Made by a program: the position numbers and the translations under genes
Part shown: positions 11,851-22,880 of the stretch, piece by piece
How the letters are laid out: every line of letters starts with the position of its first letter
How positions within the stretch are numbered: position 1 is the stretch's first letter
Assembly (NCBI GenBank): GCA_028673005.1
Contig: CM054118.1
Coordinates: 3,555,410 to 3,619,409, forward strand
Length of the DNA: 64,000 bases
From: Tanypteryx hageni
Taxonomy: Eukaryota; Arthropoda; Insecta; Odonata; Petaluridae
Direction of reading: 5' to 3'
Notes under the pieces: model-generated
Seen by the model: only the letters and a program-made list of their open reading frames with translations
Told to the model about the DNA's origin: nothing
Databases searched by the model: none

Positions 11851-12383
11851 AATGCTGACAGATATCCTAACCGGAGTGTGCCGAATGCACGTAAATTTTT
11901 AAACGTCGATAGACGACTAAGAGAGAGAGGCAGTGTCCGTTGTTCCACCTATGATCGCGGGCGTCCTCTGAGAGAACAACCTGAAGAGGAAATTTTAGAC
12001 GCCGCATACGACCAACCTGAAATCAACAATAGGCGATTGGGTGCACGTCTAAGGCTAGACGACAAAGTTGTGTGGCGGGTCTTACGGCAAAATGGACTTT
12101 ATCCATACCATTTGCAACGGGTTCAAGCTTTGCCCTCAGAGGTTGGTGCAGCGCGAATGACTTTCTGCCGATGGCTGCGCCAAGAATGCTCTGAGAATCC
12201 CCGATTCCTTTCTGAAATTCTTTTCAGAGATGCGGCAAGTTTTACCTGCGATGAGCCTGTGAACTACCACAAACTGCACCACTGGGCAGAGGACAACCCG
12301 GAAAAAGTACGAGTTAAAAGGCAACAGCACCAATTTTCCATTGATGCGTGGGCAGGCCACTAAGTGATTACGTTAACGGCCCT
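11851..12383 (+). pseudogene. Tc/mariner-like DDE transposase, first half
   Basis: This is the N-terminal half of a cut-and-paste DDE transposase. Visible in order are a helix-turn-helix region (RYPNRSVPNARKF; later NRRLGARLRLDDKVVWRVL), the block NGLYPYHLQRVQALP, and the catalytic-domain segment LFRDAASFT, where the first catalytic Asp is retained although the usual Glu of 'TDEATFT' is Ala. HHWAEDNPEKVR follows, then FSIDAWAG. The frame stops at 12361-12363 and homology continues in another frame (SDYVNGP) up to the RTE insertion at 12382. The N-terminus is missing: a repeat end abuts it at about 11849. The second half lies at 13713-14095. Proteins of this type in insects are often annotated as Tc3-like transposases. 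Confidence 0.88.
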
Positions 12384-13712
12384 TCATCATCATAGGTAAT
12401 CTGTCCGTAGACAGGTCCGTGATTATTCATCGTTAAACCTGGTTATCCATATACCTCTATTTTCCGCTGTCCTATTCATATCTTGATAACTCTCTTTCCC
12501 TTTCAAATCGTCTATCAGCTGAAACCTTTTTCCATCTAGTTTTCATTCTAACACGCCTATAATCATTCTCTCTCCTCAGGTAATGCACAACCCAGTTTGC
12601 CTTCCTCTTTCTTATAGTCTGTATAATCATTTGCTTCTCTACTACTCTTCGTAGCACTTCATCGTTTTTCGACCTATCTGTCCATTTTATCTGAAGCATT
12701 CCCCTCCAAATCCACATTTCAAAGCTTTCCAAGTATTTGATGTCATTTTTCCTTGCCGTTCATGTTTCTGCACCGTACAAAGCTATACTCAATACATAGC
12801 ATTTTATTAACTTCTTGAGGATATCTTCCGTTATATTCTTAGTAAGTAGGTGTTTCTTTTCTGAAAGCCGCTTTTGCTTTTCCTATTCTAGTCCTGATCT
12901 CATCCGTACATTTTCCTTCTCTTGTTATGATGCTTCCAAGGTATTTATAGTCTGAAACTTCTTCTAAAGACTTTTCTTCAATACTTATGCTTAGATTCAC
13001 TTCTTTTACCGATATTCGAATGACTTTGGATTTTTCTGTATTTATTTCCGTACCGTATTTTCTACTTGTTATTACTAGTCTATTTATCATTTTCTGGATC
13101 TCCTCTTCCCCTCTTGCTTGAGGTACTTGATCATTTTGCTGTTATTATAATCCTTCCTCTAATTTTGAAATGTTCTGTGCCTTCTAACGCTTCTTTCATT
13201 TGGCTTTCCCCATATATATTGAATAGGGTTGGCGAAAGGCAGCAGCCTTGTCTTACTCCTCTACCGATACTTACTCCGCAGGTGTCCGCATTCTCAAACC
13301 TGACCTTTACAACTTTATTAACGTAAAAATTCCTGATCATTCTCCTGTCTTTCCAGTCTACACTATATCCTTTAATACCTCCATCAACATTACCCAATTT
13401 ACTCTATAAAAGACCTTTTGCCAGTCTACGAAACTTGCGCAGAGATCTTGCCTGTACTATATTGCCCTTACTGATATTATTCTAACTACCTCTATAGCAT
13501 CTCCAGTTCCTCGTCCTTTCTGAAACCGAATAGATCCTCCTCTAGCATATCTTCTGCTCTTTTCTCCAGCCTTTTATCAAGAATCCTCATGATGATCTTC
13601 GAAGTGTTTGGCAGAAGGCTTATCGTTTTGTAGGCTTTACTCTTCATTGTTTAGCTTTTTCTTTATAGGATCATTGTTACTCCTAGGAAATCCCGAGACC
13701 ACTCTCCCGTGT
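12382..13712 (-). mobile_element. RTE-type LINE fragment (RTE-B) inserted in the transposase
   Basis: This is a 5'-truncated non-LTR retrotransposon on the minus strand. From its 5' side it carries EDLFGFRKGRGTGDAIEV (about 13500-13560), the RT block IGRGVRQGCCLSPTLFNIY (13200-13270), a segment with NTEKSKVI, DYKYLGSIITREG and RIGKAKAAF (12840-13090), and the C-terminal SFEMWIWRGMLQIKWTDR, then RKRKANWVVHYLRRE (12472-12732). The catalytic YADD block is not intact, and several frameshifts and stops are present. The 3' end carries the stem-loop at 12401-12414 and an ATGATGATG-type tail. A 5-bp CGGCC flanks it on both sides (12377-12381; 13713-13717). The host transposase frame resumes on either side. 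Confidence 0.88.
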
Positions 13713-14095
13713 CGGCCATTATGTACTCCCAAATCGTCTCACAGGTGCTAGTTATAAGGTGTTTCTTGAAGAACAATTGCCACTACTACTGGCAGAAACT
13801 CCATTAGCCACACGTGCCAAAATGTGGGTAATGCACGACGGAGCACCTGCACATTTAAGTCTCCCGGTAAGTGCATGGATGGACTCTCGATTCCCGCAAC
13901 GCTGGATTGGACGCGGATGACAAGTTTATTGGCCACCTCATTCTCCGGATCTCAATGGGGAAAAATTCGAAGGGCTATATCTCCGAAACCATTCGTCAGA
14001 CGAGAAAGTAGTAAAGGACTTTTCGGCTTAGAATAACACCAAGAATACGGTCTAAAAAATATCGCACTTTTTTTTTGGAACACTTTGTATATAGG
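13713..14095 (+). pseudogene. Tc/mariner-like DDE transposase, second half
   Basis: Reading resumes as YVLPNRLTGASYKVFLEE, then MWVMHDGAPAHLS with the second catalytic Asp, FPQRWIGRG, an in-frame stop, then WPPHSPDLN with the third catalytic position as Asp. It continues the protein broken at 12382. The tail around 14075-14095 (TTTTGGAACACTTTGTATA) resembles the terminal inverted repeat end of such elements; I see no matching 5' end because the element is truncated there. So the catalytic acidic residues are visible, but the gene has a stop, a frameshift and a 1.3-kb insertion. Confidence 0.85.
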
Positions 14096-14900
14096 TACAT
14101 AGATTTTGGTTGACGTGAAGCCCCCTTTCTTTTCGACGCCACGAACCGCCCCTGATTGCACATAGGATTTTACAGATCGTATTTATTCACTAGGGACCGT
14201 TCAAATATTGCGACAGAAAATTTTTAACTGTTTTAACTCCGTATTTCGTCCATGACCGTTAGCATTTGGGTGACCCTCTCTCCCTTCGTTGTACCCCCTT
14301 TTATAATAAAAATTATAAAATACATAGTTATGCATGGCAATACTTTCTAGTGCCTTCTTATAGCGTTGCAATGCATTTTAATGCTCTTTAGAGCACAATG
14401 AGGAAAAATCTATCAGATTAAACAAGTAAATCAGTTAAATACGGCGAAAAGAATGCTAATGTCAGGAAAAACGCGGGTAAAGAGCAAGTGGAAATTTGTT
14501 GTGGTCGAGCTGTCGCGACACGTAAATCGCACGTAAAAAGTAAAAAATTCCTTGAATAAAAAATCTTGCGTAAGCATTGGTAATTCTCCTCTTCCCCCTA
14601 AGGGGGGTTATTTACAGATGCCAGGGGCGTAGCTACATAATGTCCCATAAGAAAAGGGGTTCTTTGAAGTGCTTCGACATCGCACAATACATGGGATCGA
14701 CGGCTTCACTTCCTCGCCAAAGGAATACTTTTCATATATTTTAGCCGTAATATATCATCGACCTCCCCTGAGAATCAAACCCGCAATACTTGAAACCATT
14801 GACGAATATTTCATCCACTGCTCTATCGATAACTGTAAGTTAATAAACATGCTCAATGTCAAAGAGTAATGAATGTCTTATTTTTTTGTCTATATGGCCT

Positions 14901-15227
14901 AAAATGGCCAGATAGGATGAAAAACGATGAATTGCTACGAAGAATAGGAGAGAAGCGAATGATTATACAGACTATCAGAAAGAGGAAGGCTAACTGGGTT
15001 GGACATTACCTGAGGAGAGAGAGTATGATTAAAGACGTGTTAGTGGGAAAACTAGATGGAAAAAGGGAAAGAGGTAGGAAAAGTTTTCAGCTCATAGACG
15101 ATTTGAAAGGGAAAGAGAGGTATCAAGATATGAATAGGACAGCGGAAAATAGGAATATATGGCGAACCAGGTTTAACCAAGAATAATCACGGACCTGTCT
15201 ACGGACAGACTACCTATGATGATGATG
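14901..15227 (+). mobile_element. 5'-truncated RTE-B LINE 3' fragment with 9-bp TSD
   Basis: The 327-bp insert encodes the extreme C-terminus of an RTE-type RT: RMKNDELLRRIGEKRMIIQT, RKRKANWVGHYLRRES, KLDGKRERGRKSF and RNIWRTRFNQE, ending at 15186. The 3' UTR of ~40 bp contains the stem-loop at 15195-15208, then an ATGATGATG tail. The target-site duplication ATATGGCCT is perfect at 14892-14900 and 15228-15236. It is a clean example of target-primed reverse transcription with severe 5' truncation. Confidence 0.95.
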
Positions 15228-15750
15228 ATATGGCCTTATAAGGATTGTTAGGCATAATATAATATTTTGAACCCATTTCTCAAAATGGAAAATTTCAGGA
15301 TTTTCAAAATATCAGCAGCGTTTGTGTGAGGGAAGGGGGAATTCTTCATTAATATACAGTAAATGATAAATAATTCATCTTGGAAGATAATTAAGATTTA
15401 CGCAGGGCGAACTCGTATTACTTGCTGCGGGGGGCCACCCGGATTTTCCGGTACGCCATTTCACCGCTCTATTCTTCTACAACAACCAAATCCTGCGTCA
15501 AATATTAGGAAAAAAATCCCGATTACTCGATTCTCTAACGCTTGTATCGTGAAATGCATCGCAGATTCCTGAGTCATAAACACGCGAAAAAAAAATAAAA
15601 AACACCACAAAAAGCTTCTAGAAGTTAAAGTCGATTCCAAGACACGGTCCGAGGTTTTTAGCGGATTCGATTCCCAGAATTTTTTCTTTCAAAGCTCCGC
15701 AGGACAACCGAGATAGATATTTCCCATATAATATATCCAACTCAAGACCA

Positions 15751-16412
15751 GTATATATGTTACGGTAAAGGTACGTAATCGGGAAATGTGTGCATTTACC
15801 GGTAAATGTGCACATTTACCACCAAGCTCGGTAAATGTAAGTTTAAGTTTCCAGAAATACGTATTATCCGTACATTTCCCGGTAAATGTGCACTTTTACC
15901 GACTTGCCTTGGTAAATGTGGAAATAAGTAAGAATGAGAAATGTTACACTTTAATAATCACGTTAGTTAATAAAAAAATCATCGAGGGTTCGACTCCACT
16001 GGAATATATTAAGATGAACGCTTCCCAAAAAGAGGGGGGAACAGTGAACGTGAGGAGGAATCTAAAACACTTCGACTAACTTACCCAACCCGGTGGGGCC
16101 GAGTAAAATTTTCCTTCATGTTCAAATTTATTTTAGTTAGTTGTGCGCATTTACCAGGAAATTTACACATTTATCGGACAACACGCATCTACCGTACATC
16201 AAAACTGCAACAGATGTTCGCGATGCCGCCATGTTGTGGCCTGTGTTGCGATGTTTATCCACATTTACCAGCGTCTCTAGGTAAATGTGTACATTTCCCA
16301 AATCCAATCGGTAAAAGTATGTTATATTTACATTTACCGAACTTGGTGGTAAATGTGCACATTAACCAGGAAATGTAGACATTTACCGGACTATATATAT
16401 ATATATATATAA
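15751..16412. repeat. Mirror-symmetric array of palindromic GGTAAATGTG decamers
   Basis: The octamer GGTAAATG occurs six times (15801, 15830, 15881, 15911, 16280, 16348) and its complement CATTTACC six times (15793, 15813, 16148, 16262, 16331, 16380). The left cluster has four forward and two reverse, the right cluster two forward and four reverse. Neighbouring copies often join into palindromes, for example the perfect 20-mer GGTAAATGTGCACATTTACC at 15801-15820. Near-matches fill many gaps. The outer ends are loosely inverted repeats (TATATATGTTACGGTAAA on the left; TATATATAGTCCGGTAAA when the right end is reverse-complemented). The central ~200 bp lacks the motif and shows no convincing gene. 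Best guess: a non-autonomous DNA transposon with subterminal transposase-binding repeats. Confidence 0.8.
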
Positions 16413-18037
16413 ACATCGTTTTTTCCGCCATTTTAATCCGAATTGACGTAATTTTCAAAGACGTCTTTTTATCAGCTTCTATTACTTCTCACAGGATACA
16501 ATAATATTCTCAACCCATACCACTTATCCCTCTCGTTCGTGTCCTTGAGATTTTCCCATCCCACTCCAACACAGCAGCGCCGCCTCCTCCTCTTCCATGA
16601 GGACCTCATTTGACGCCTGGGAGAACAGCTTTTTTTGGGAGATCGTAATCAATTCTTTGGGCGGTGTAGGAGAGGAGGAAAGAGACCTTGGGACGTTGCC
16701 CAACCACCGCGCAATATCGCCGTCACTTCGCCTCCTCTCTTAGTCTCAATTTCGTCTTTAATAAAGTCGTTTGTCTCTCTGTCTCTCCCTCTCCCCACCC
16801 CCCCCCCCCTCCTTCCCCCTATCCCCCTCTCCCCTCTCTCTCTCCCTCCCCCTCTCTCATATCCTCACTCCCCCTATCTCCCTCTCCCTCCCTCTCTCTC
16901 TCTCTAATGTCTTCGAGAATTAACCATGCCTTCCAGCGTACACGGAGGGACACCTACTTTTATTTTTTCAAATGACATCGGTCGGTCCTTTTATTGTGAA
17001 GGGGGTGCAGCGATGTCAATTTTGATTTGAGTAAACGTTTGCCCACAGGTGGCCTAGGCAAACAGGATAGGAGTTTATATCGGAAGGTGCTTAAAGAGTC
17101 TGTATGGTAACATATGAATGAAAATAAAATACAGAGGATTCCGCGTATTATACTATCACCGGCAATCGTCATAAGCTGGTTATTGAAAATAACACGCGAG
17201 ATCCCAAAGCCAAATCTAGTTTATGGTGAAGTGTCGTTGATTGTAACCAGCCGCTTTATTGGCATCAATCAAGTAAATTAAACCCACATTAAGCTTCATT
17301 TACTGCATATGAAAATTTTAGTGCTATAACTTCACCACACAAGGTATTGCGACAGTGAATGATCAATATGAATTTGAAATTTCGCAGATCTCTCTGTCAT
17401 TTAGGGTTCCCCGCCGTGATTTTTACACATATTTAAAAGTTATATTTTTTTAATAGTGTTAAAGCATGAAATTCAAATAAAATATATCGAGCAGAAAACG
17501 ATATATTATTTTCTCTAATGGCAATAGAACTTGTTCAATAACACTGTGTACACTAATAATAATCGTAATGAAACCAGTGCTCTTAGAACTTGCGATAATT
17601 TTGCGCTGAATAATTATATTTAACTAACGTTATGAGATAATTTCTGGGATAATGAGATAGTTTCATAAAATTTTAATAACTTTCAAACCTGGTGTGACGG
17701 TACCAGAAATCTTAAAAGACATGATGGCACGAAAAAATAACCAAAAATATAATTTTATGCATATATTTTTTAAAACTTTTATATAAATTTGTAGGTATCG
17801 ATCAACCAATCGATCTCGTCAGTACACGCACCCGGCGCAGAGCACACTTCGCGTCACTCGCGTGCAGCGCATAAACAGTGATTTTTGCATTTCAACTCTC
17901 GTTTGTTTTTTTAGTAGTTTAGTTTACTTTTAGTTTAGAATATATTTATATTAGTGAATTTAGTACAAATAGGCGTAGTTTATAGAAATATATAGATAAT
18001 TAATCAGTAGTAATAAGTGTTTAGTAATATCTTAAAG
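16413..18037. other. No gene recognised; contains a C/T tract at 16784-16905
   Basis: A ~120-bp C/T-only tract (16784-16905) is the only strong feature. The open frames over it are simple Pro/Ser/Leu translations of the tract. The rest is AT-rich DNA. Confidence 0.6.
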
Positions 18038-18217
18038 ATGAAGAGGGATTATGTGGAATACAAATCAGACAATTTCCCATTCATTAACTCCATTATGATT
18101 GCGAAATATTTAAGCAGCAATGAAGAATTTGCGAGCCCTGAATTCCAGAATAAAAAACTTATGAACCAGTCCATTTCTTCTCTGGAGAAAACGCTTAAAA
18201 TTACTAGAATTGTTTAA
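18038..18217 (+). CDS. Unrecognised small ORF, 59 codons
   Basis: An ATG-started frame encodes MKRDYVEYKSDNFPFINSIM, continues through AKYLSSNEEFASPEF and ends at a TAA. The composition is protein-like and not a simple-repeat translation, and GC content in the frame is higher than in its flanks. The upstream ~200 bp contains a GC-rich patch (17820-17880) followed by T-rich DNA with many TTTAG motifs, which could be a transposon 5' UTR or a promoter region. I do not recognise the family. It may be a 5' exon or the N-terminus of a decayed transposon protein, or chance. Confidence 0.25.
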   Translation: MKRDYVEYKSDNFPFINSIMIAKYLSSNEEFASPEFQNKKLMNQSISSLEKTLKITRIV

Positions 18218-21200
18218 TTAGAATTTCATTAATGTTAAAGACCAATGTAGTTGTCCAATGCAAGTTTTATAGATGAACAATTCACCTTTTAAGGAAAGGT
18301 GATTAAGTCAAGTTGGTTCTTTACTTTTTTCTACGCGACCGGTAGCTCGGACCGGCACACCAGGCCCAGGCAATGACGTCGCGAAGTATCGAGGATCGAT
18401 TCTTCGCCTTTTTGCCGTTAGATATAAATTGTCCATTTTAACAATTTTTTCTCTAAAACTAATGATCGTATTTCAATTTTGATTTTAGGTTTGTAATCGA
18501 GTCAAAAAAACTCCGTAAGATGACATTTAAAAAATGTGAAACTTCCTCATTACTTGCTATGCCACTTTTGATATCAATTTTTATAAATACAACTTTCTAC
18601 ATAGCTGAGAAATTCCTAGCTATATTTAATTCATTAAGCTAATCTATTTCATGCAGTTTTAACGTAGACATTGTATTAAAAATAAAATATCAAAGGAAAA
18701 CATTTCAAATACTTCGGACAGGCCTTATTCGATCAATCCTTAGAGCCATTCACGTCTCTTTGTATCTCCATATTTTCCACTTTTTTCTCCGCGCACAAAC
18801 TTGAGAACATTATTTGTCGATTTTTATTATTTTCCGCTTCGTTTTCTTTTCAAAGAAAATATCCGTCACAATTCACCCAATCGCGACAAAAAGTGACGGC
18901 GAACTTGAAAAAATTGACCCCCTTATGCCTTCTTTAAACGTCTATCATGCACTCGGATCTTCTACTCTACTTATGCTTTCTTCCTCGACTCCTCTCTGTC
19001 GTTCTTTCCTTCGGCTATGCGTCACGACGAACAAAAGAGAAACGTCGAGAAGGCTCGCGTAAATACGCTTGGGTCATCAGTCTGCAGGGGGTAATAATGA
19101 CAGAGCGAAAACGCCGTAAATCTGCCAATTTTCGACGCCTCCTCTCTTTCCTTTTCACTCCGTCCACATTTCCTCGCATTCTCTCTCTCTCACACACACA
19201 CTCACACACACACACTCTCTCTCTCTCCCCTCTCCCCCTCCCCCTCCTTCTCTCTCTCTCTCTCTCTCTCCCCCCCCTAATTCTATTTCTTTTCATCGTT
19301 CTGTGTTTAGAGGCCCTAAAAAATGGTCGCGCCTTCTCATCTCTCTCCCACCTCTTCCCTCTTTCTCTTGTTTTGCCTTGCCTCCGGTGTAAAAACAACA
19401 GGAGACAATGGTAAAGCCTCGCTCGCGCGCAAAGGGGCGGATATCCACGCTCATTTGTTCTCGGTTTTTTCGGCTTTCTTCCGATAAATAAGTGAGAATG
19501 AAAGAGCCGATTTAATTGACTCGCTGGAACTGGGGATGGAATGGGGTTGTAGACAAGAGGGAAGACGGGACACGGCGGTAGCGGAGAAGGCTGTAGAGGT
19601 GATTTGCCGGCAGCCCCATAGATCACCGGGTTTGTTTTAATCTAGTAAAAAAGTTCGTTTATCCCAGGTGTATTGGCGCAGTTCTGCTTATTATTGTGAC
19701 ACTCTTATATTTGATTCTAAATATCTCTAGGTGCCAAATTAAATTTCTAGTAAGATGCGCTTCCTGAAATTAATTAAAGGAAGAATGATTATCCCCATCG
19801 ATTCATTTATTTTAAATTTAACTAATGTACTACGAATCAACCAAGATTACGTTAATGCATACGCATTTGTGTATTTGCAACATTCTTTGTTAAAACTATT
19901 TATAAAATATTTTCCAAAATTTCAAACTGATACTCAATTAGCCTTGACCCAAATAATTACAGTGACTTACACGTTTATCTAAAAGTCGCTAACCTAACTA
20001 TAAATTCGGTTGATAGATAATACAGAAAAATGACATACTGTAACATTAATAATAATAATCCTATGAGCTATATAGTGTACGTCGAGTAACTGCATAGAGC
20101 TAACTATCTTTCCTTAATATCAAAAAAGTCTACTGAATACAATAGGTTAGAGAAAATATTTACAACAGAGAGATTTCATATCAGATATGATGTATTAATT
20201 ACTAAATTGATAGAGACGCTATCACTGTTTTCCTCTACTCGGTCGAAAAACTACTATTCCTGATAATTTAAGGAGAGGTTTTAAGCATAAAATGTTTCGC
20301 ACAAGCTCTACAATTAAAAGAATATCATTTTCATAGAAATCAACTTTATGTGGAATTGCAAACGTATTTAAATGAAATCACATCCAGAAAGGTGAGAACA
20401 TAACGTTCATGTCAACGTGAAAGTTTTCCAAAGGCCAAATAAAATGCCATTTTCTTTGAGATAGATGGCTGCCGGTGTTTTCAAGTATTTTTCTCAAAAT
20501 ATATATAGCTGTGTACCACCTCATAACGAATGGCACTATTCCGAAAACGCGTCCGGGTTAAAACGAGGGATCGACGGGAAAAAAATAGATTTACCAAGAT
20601 TAAGCAACAGGGTCCCAACCTTCCCGACGAGATTTTGACGGGGAAAAATTCAGCGCGAAACGGAAAAAATCGATTCCTTTGTCATTGCACACTTGTTAGA
20701 ACGAAAATGGCTTCGACCATTCGTGAACGGCGGCTTCAATTTACATCATTGACTTACCTCGACTGCCTTGGAAGTCGTTGGAACGTTTTCTCCTTTCTCT
20801 CTCTCCCTCCCTCCCTACGTGCGGCACATCCTTTCATTTTCATAAATTATATAGTTTCCCACGAAAACACTATCTCATCAGTGTGTGGCCCAACCTATAT
20901 CCTCCCCCTCCTTCTTTCTCCCCTTCCCATTCTCTATCTCTCCATCAAAATCCTCTCTACCCTAAACATCCGTCACCTCCCTTTCTTCCTCTGTCGTTTT
21001 TTTAATCTCCACCCCCAAGCTTTGATAATGGTTTGTATCCATCTTTATTTACCTATAATATCCTTGCATTTTTCTTCAAATTCGCCTCGTAGTTACAAGC
21101 AAAAAAACGAGAGATTTATCATCAAACATCCTGTATATACTCCATTTCTCCTGCTTACGTCAATTTGACCTTGCTACTTTCATCGGGAATATTCGTTCTA

Positions 21201-21318
21201 TATTTATGAACTTTCGAAAACTCCCATTTCCGTCGACTTTCCCTCTCTATCTTAACAAATCCATTGTAACAAGTCATCCGTTAGTTTTTACTTTTTTAAC
21301 TATTATTTTGGCATCACG
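18218..21318. other. No gene recognised; CT/CA tract at 19180-19275
   Basis: A (CT)n/(CA)n/C-rich tract lies at 19180-19275 and a milder pyrimidine-rich stretch at 20790-21010. The longest frames here (around 19015-19626 and 20530-21168) are largely translations of these tracts and show no family motif. Confidence 0.6.
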
Positions 21319-21602
21319 TTTAAAGGTAGGGTCCTGCGAAGTTTCGAGATTCGATTCGAATTCAATTCGGATTTAAAGATTCGATTCGATATCGCAAAAA
21401 ACGTTTCGTAAATTTCGAATCGGTAGACGATATATCGTCCATTGAAAGTTTGATATGTTCTTATTAAATTATTGGTCTAATTTAACTCTCATAGTGTAAT
21501 ACTTTAAATATAAGGTACTGGTGGGAGAAATTCCTTCCCCTCCCAAAGGTATGGACAAACACATGCAGAGCGATCGAAATATGGACCAGTGTCCACTGTA
21601 TG

Positions 21603-22125
21603 GCAACATTTCTTGATCCAAGATTTAAACTCGTCTTATTCTCGGAAAACCAAGCGAATCCTATAAAGCATTTTTGGAAAAATTCACTTCAGATTTAGGA
21701 GATGCATTACGGCAAGAAGGAAAAGACGAAGAGCCACTTGTTCTAATACTTGATGTATAAAAAACGATACATAAAAGTAAAATCTTTTGGATACGTTATT
21801 TTTAAAAATTAATGACTCCCAAAAAGAAGCCTCGTCAAAAATGGACGAAATCTCCACACTTCAGGAGAAAATACATCAATACACAAAGCAATCTGTGATG
21901 GACCGCAATAGTGATCCATTATTTTACTGGAAAGAGAAGAGTAGATCCTACCCATTTTTGGAAAAAGTTGGGAGAGAGTTGTCGGCAATTCATGCTACAA
22001 ACACGTCATCAGAACGGGAAAATTTGGTGTATGGCAAAATGTTATTAGACTTACGATATTATTTGTCTAACCATAATACCGAGACTTTGGTATGGGCAAA
22101 GAACAACAAAGATTTATCATTTTAA
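21603..22125 (+). pseudogene. hAT transposase C-terminal remnant with dimerisation domain
   Basis: The block ATFLDPRFKL (from 21603) is the conserved hAT segment before the C-terminal region; it ends in a stop and frameshift near 21695. The next open frame, up to 22125, carries the hAT dimerisation domain: DPLFYWKEKSRSYPFLEKVG, then SAIHATNTSSERENL and LLDLRYYL. The usual 'SSERVFS' reads SSERENL. The frame has no ATG until the internal Met at 21841. The N-terminal zinc finger and most of the RNase H-like catalytic domain are missing, so the product could not transpose. Confidence 0.9.
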
Positions 22126-22487
22126 ATTTTAAAGAATCCTAATTTTGTATGTTTCATTTGAAATAAAATGTACAATTTCTTGTAATTTTTTTAATATTTT
22201 AACCTATATGCTAATTATTATGCTATGTATATTTGATCACAAAGCCTAGTACAGTTTTTCGGATACAACGTGGCAAAAACATTCCGCCACTCTGAGTGTT
22301 GTGTGTGTGTGTTGTGTAGTGTTTCCAAGTAACAGTATTTGGTGTGTTTTTTTAAGATTCTCGACACAAAATAGAAAAAACAAAAACTGAATAGCTAATT
22401 AAAGAGTGATTAGAAATAAAACACCACAGCCTAGAGAGACTGTAAAAAACTGCATGATTCGAGATTCGATTCGTTCCATAATTTGAG

Positions 22488-22856
22488 CTCTCTCTCTTAA
22501 ATTGTCTAGTAAGTATTTTTTACCACAAATGTGAGCCGTCCCTCGTGATAACACCCTCGTTCCCGGCCGGTCAGAAAGTGCTCAATTACAATGGGGGTTT
22601 GCTGCATATAATTATATAATTTTAATGCCTTGCGGTTTTCGTGATTTAACTTAAAATTAATATACCTACTTATAAATATAAATACAATACAATAAAAATG
22701 AAAAATAACAAAAAAGCATGTACATTAGTAAGGTAGTTTAGTCAAGAAGATACCAACTAGCTACTGCTATTTTTTGTATATTTTTTTAAAAATATTTTTA
22801 TTATTTTTTTTTTGTTATTGTTGTTGTTGTTGTTTTTGTTGTTATTATTATTATGA
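22488..22856 (-). repeat. Copy 2 of the (CT)n-ended dispersed repeat, inserted in the hAT
   Basis: On the plus strand it starts with a CTCTCTCTCTT run, then TACCACAAATGTGAGCCGTC, CGTTCCCGGCCGG and AGAAAGTGCTCAATTACAAT, and later AAGGTAGTTTAGTCAAGAAG. It ends in TTG/TTA microsatellite sequence just before the hAT end. It matches 29650-29998 and the reverse complement of 11530-11800. The strand given assumes that (GA)n on the minus strand is the 3' tail. Confidence 0.8.
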
Positions 22857-22880
22857 GATTCGCAGGGTCCTATTTAAAGG

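Larger units (their letters stand above)
21327..22872. mobile_element. hAT-superfamily DNA transposon with perfect 8-bp TSD
   Basis: The terminal inverted repeats are TAGGGTCCTGCGAA (21327-21340) and, reverse-complemented, TAGGACCCTGCGAA (22859-22872), matching at 12 of 14 positions. They are flanked by a perfect 8-bp direct repeat TTTAAAGG (21319-21326 and 22873-22880), the target-site length of hAT elements. Subterminal copies of CGAGATTCGATTCG lie at about 21343 and 22458. Inside is a C-terminal hAT transposase remnant (21603-22125), and a LINE-derived repeat has inserted near the right end (22488-22856). At 1546 bp including that insert, it is an internally deleted, inactive copy. Confidence 0.95.

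Noticed and set aside
14622..15465. Possible MITE between CAGGGGCGTAGC (14622) and the end near GGTACGCCATTTC (about 15451)
   Set aside because: The ends match only over GGCGTA, and no 8-bp duplication flanks them; the RTE fragment inside has its own TSD and needs no host element.
15984..15994. Box B-like GGTTCGACTCC inside the octamer array
   Set aside because: No box A or cloverleaf can be built at the right distance, so I do not call a tRNA or SINE.
19015..19626. 203-codon minus-strand and overlapping 155-codon plus-strand frames
   Set aside because: Both run over the CT/CA tract and show Arg/Glu or Ser/Leu runs with no recognised family.
20530..21168. 212-codon open frame with an ATG
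   Set aside because: The N-terminal third is Lys/Arg-rich and the rest is translated pyrimidine-rich DNA; no motif or repeat-family match supports it.
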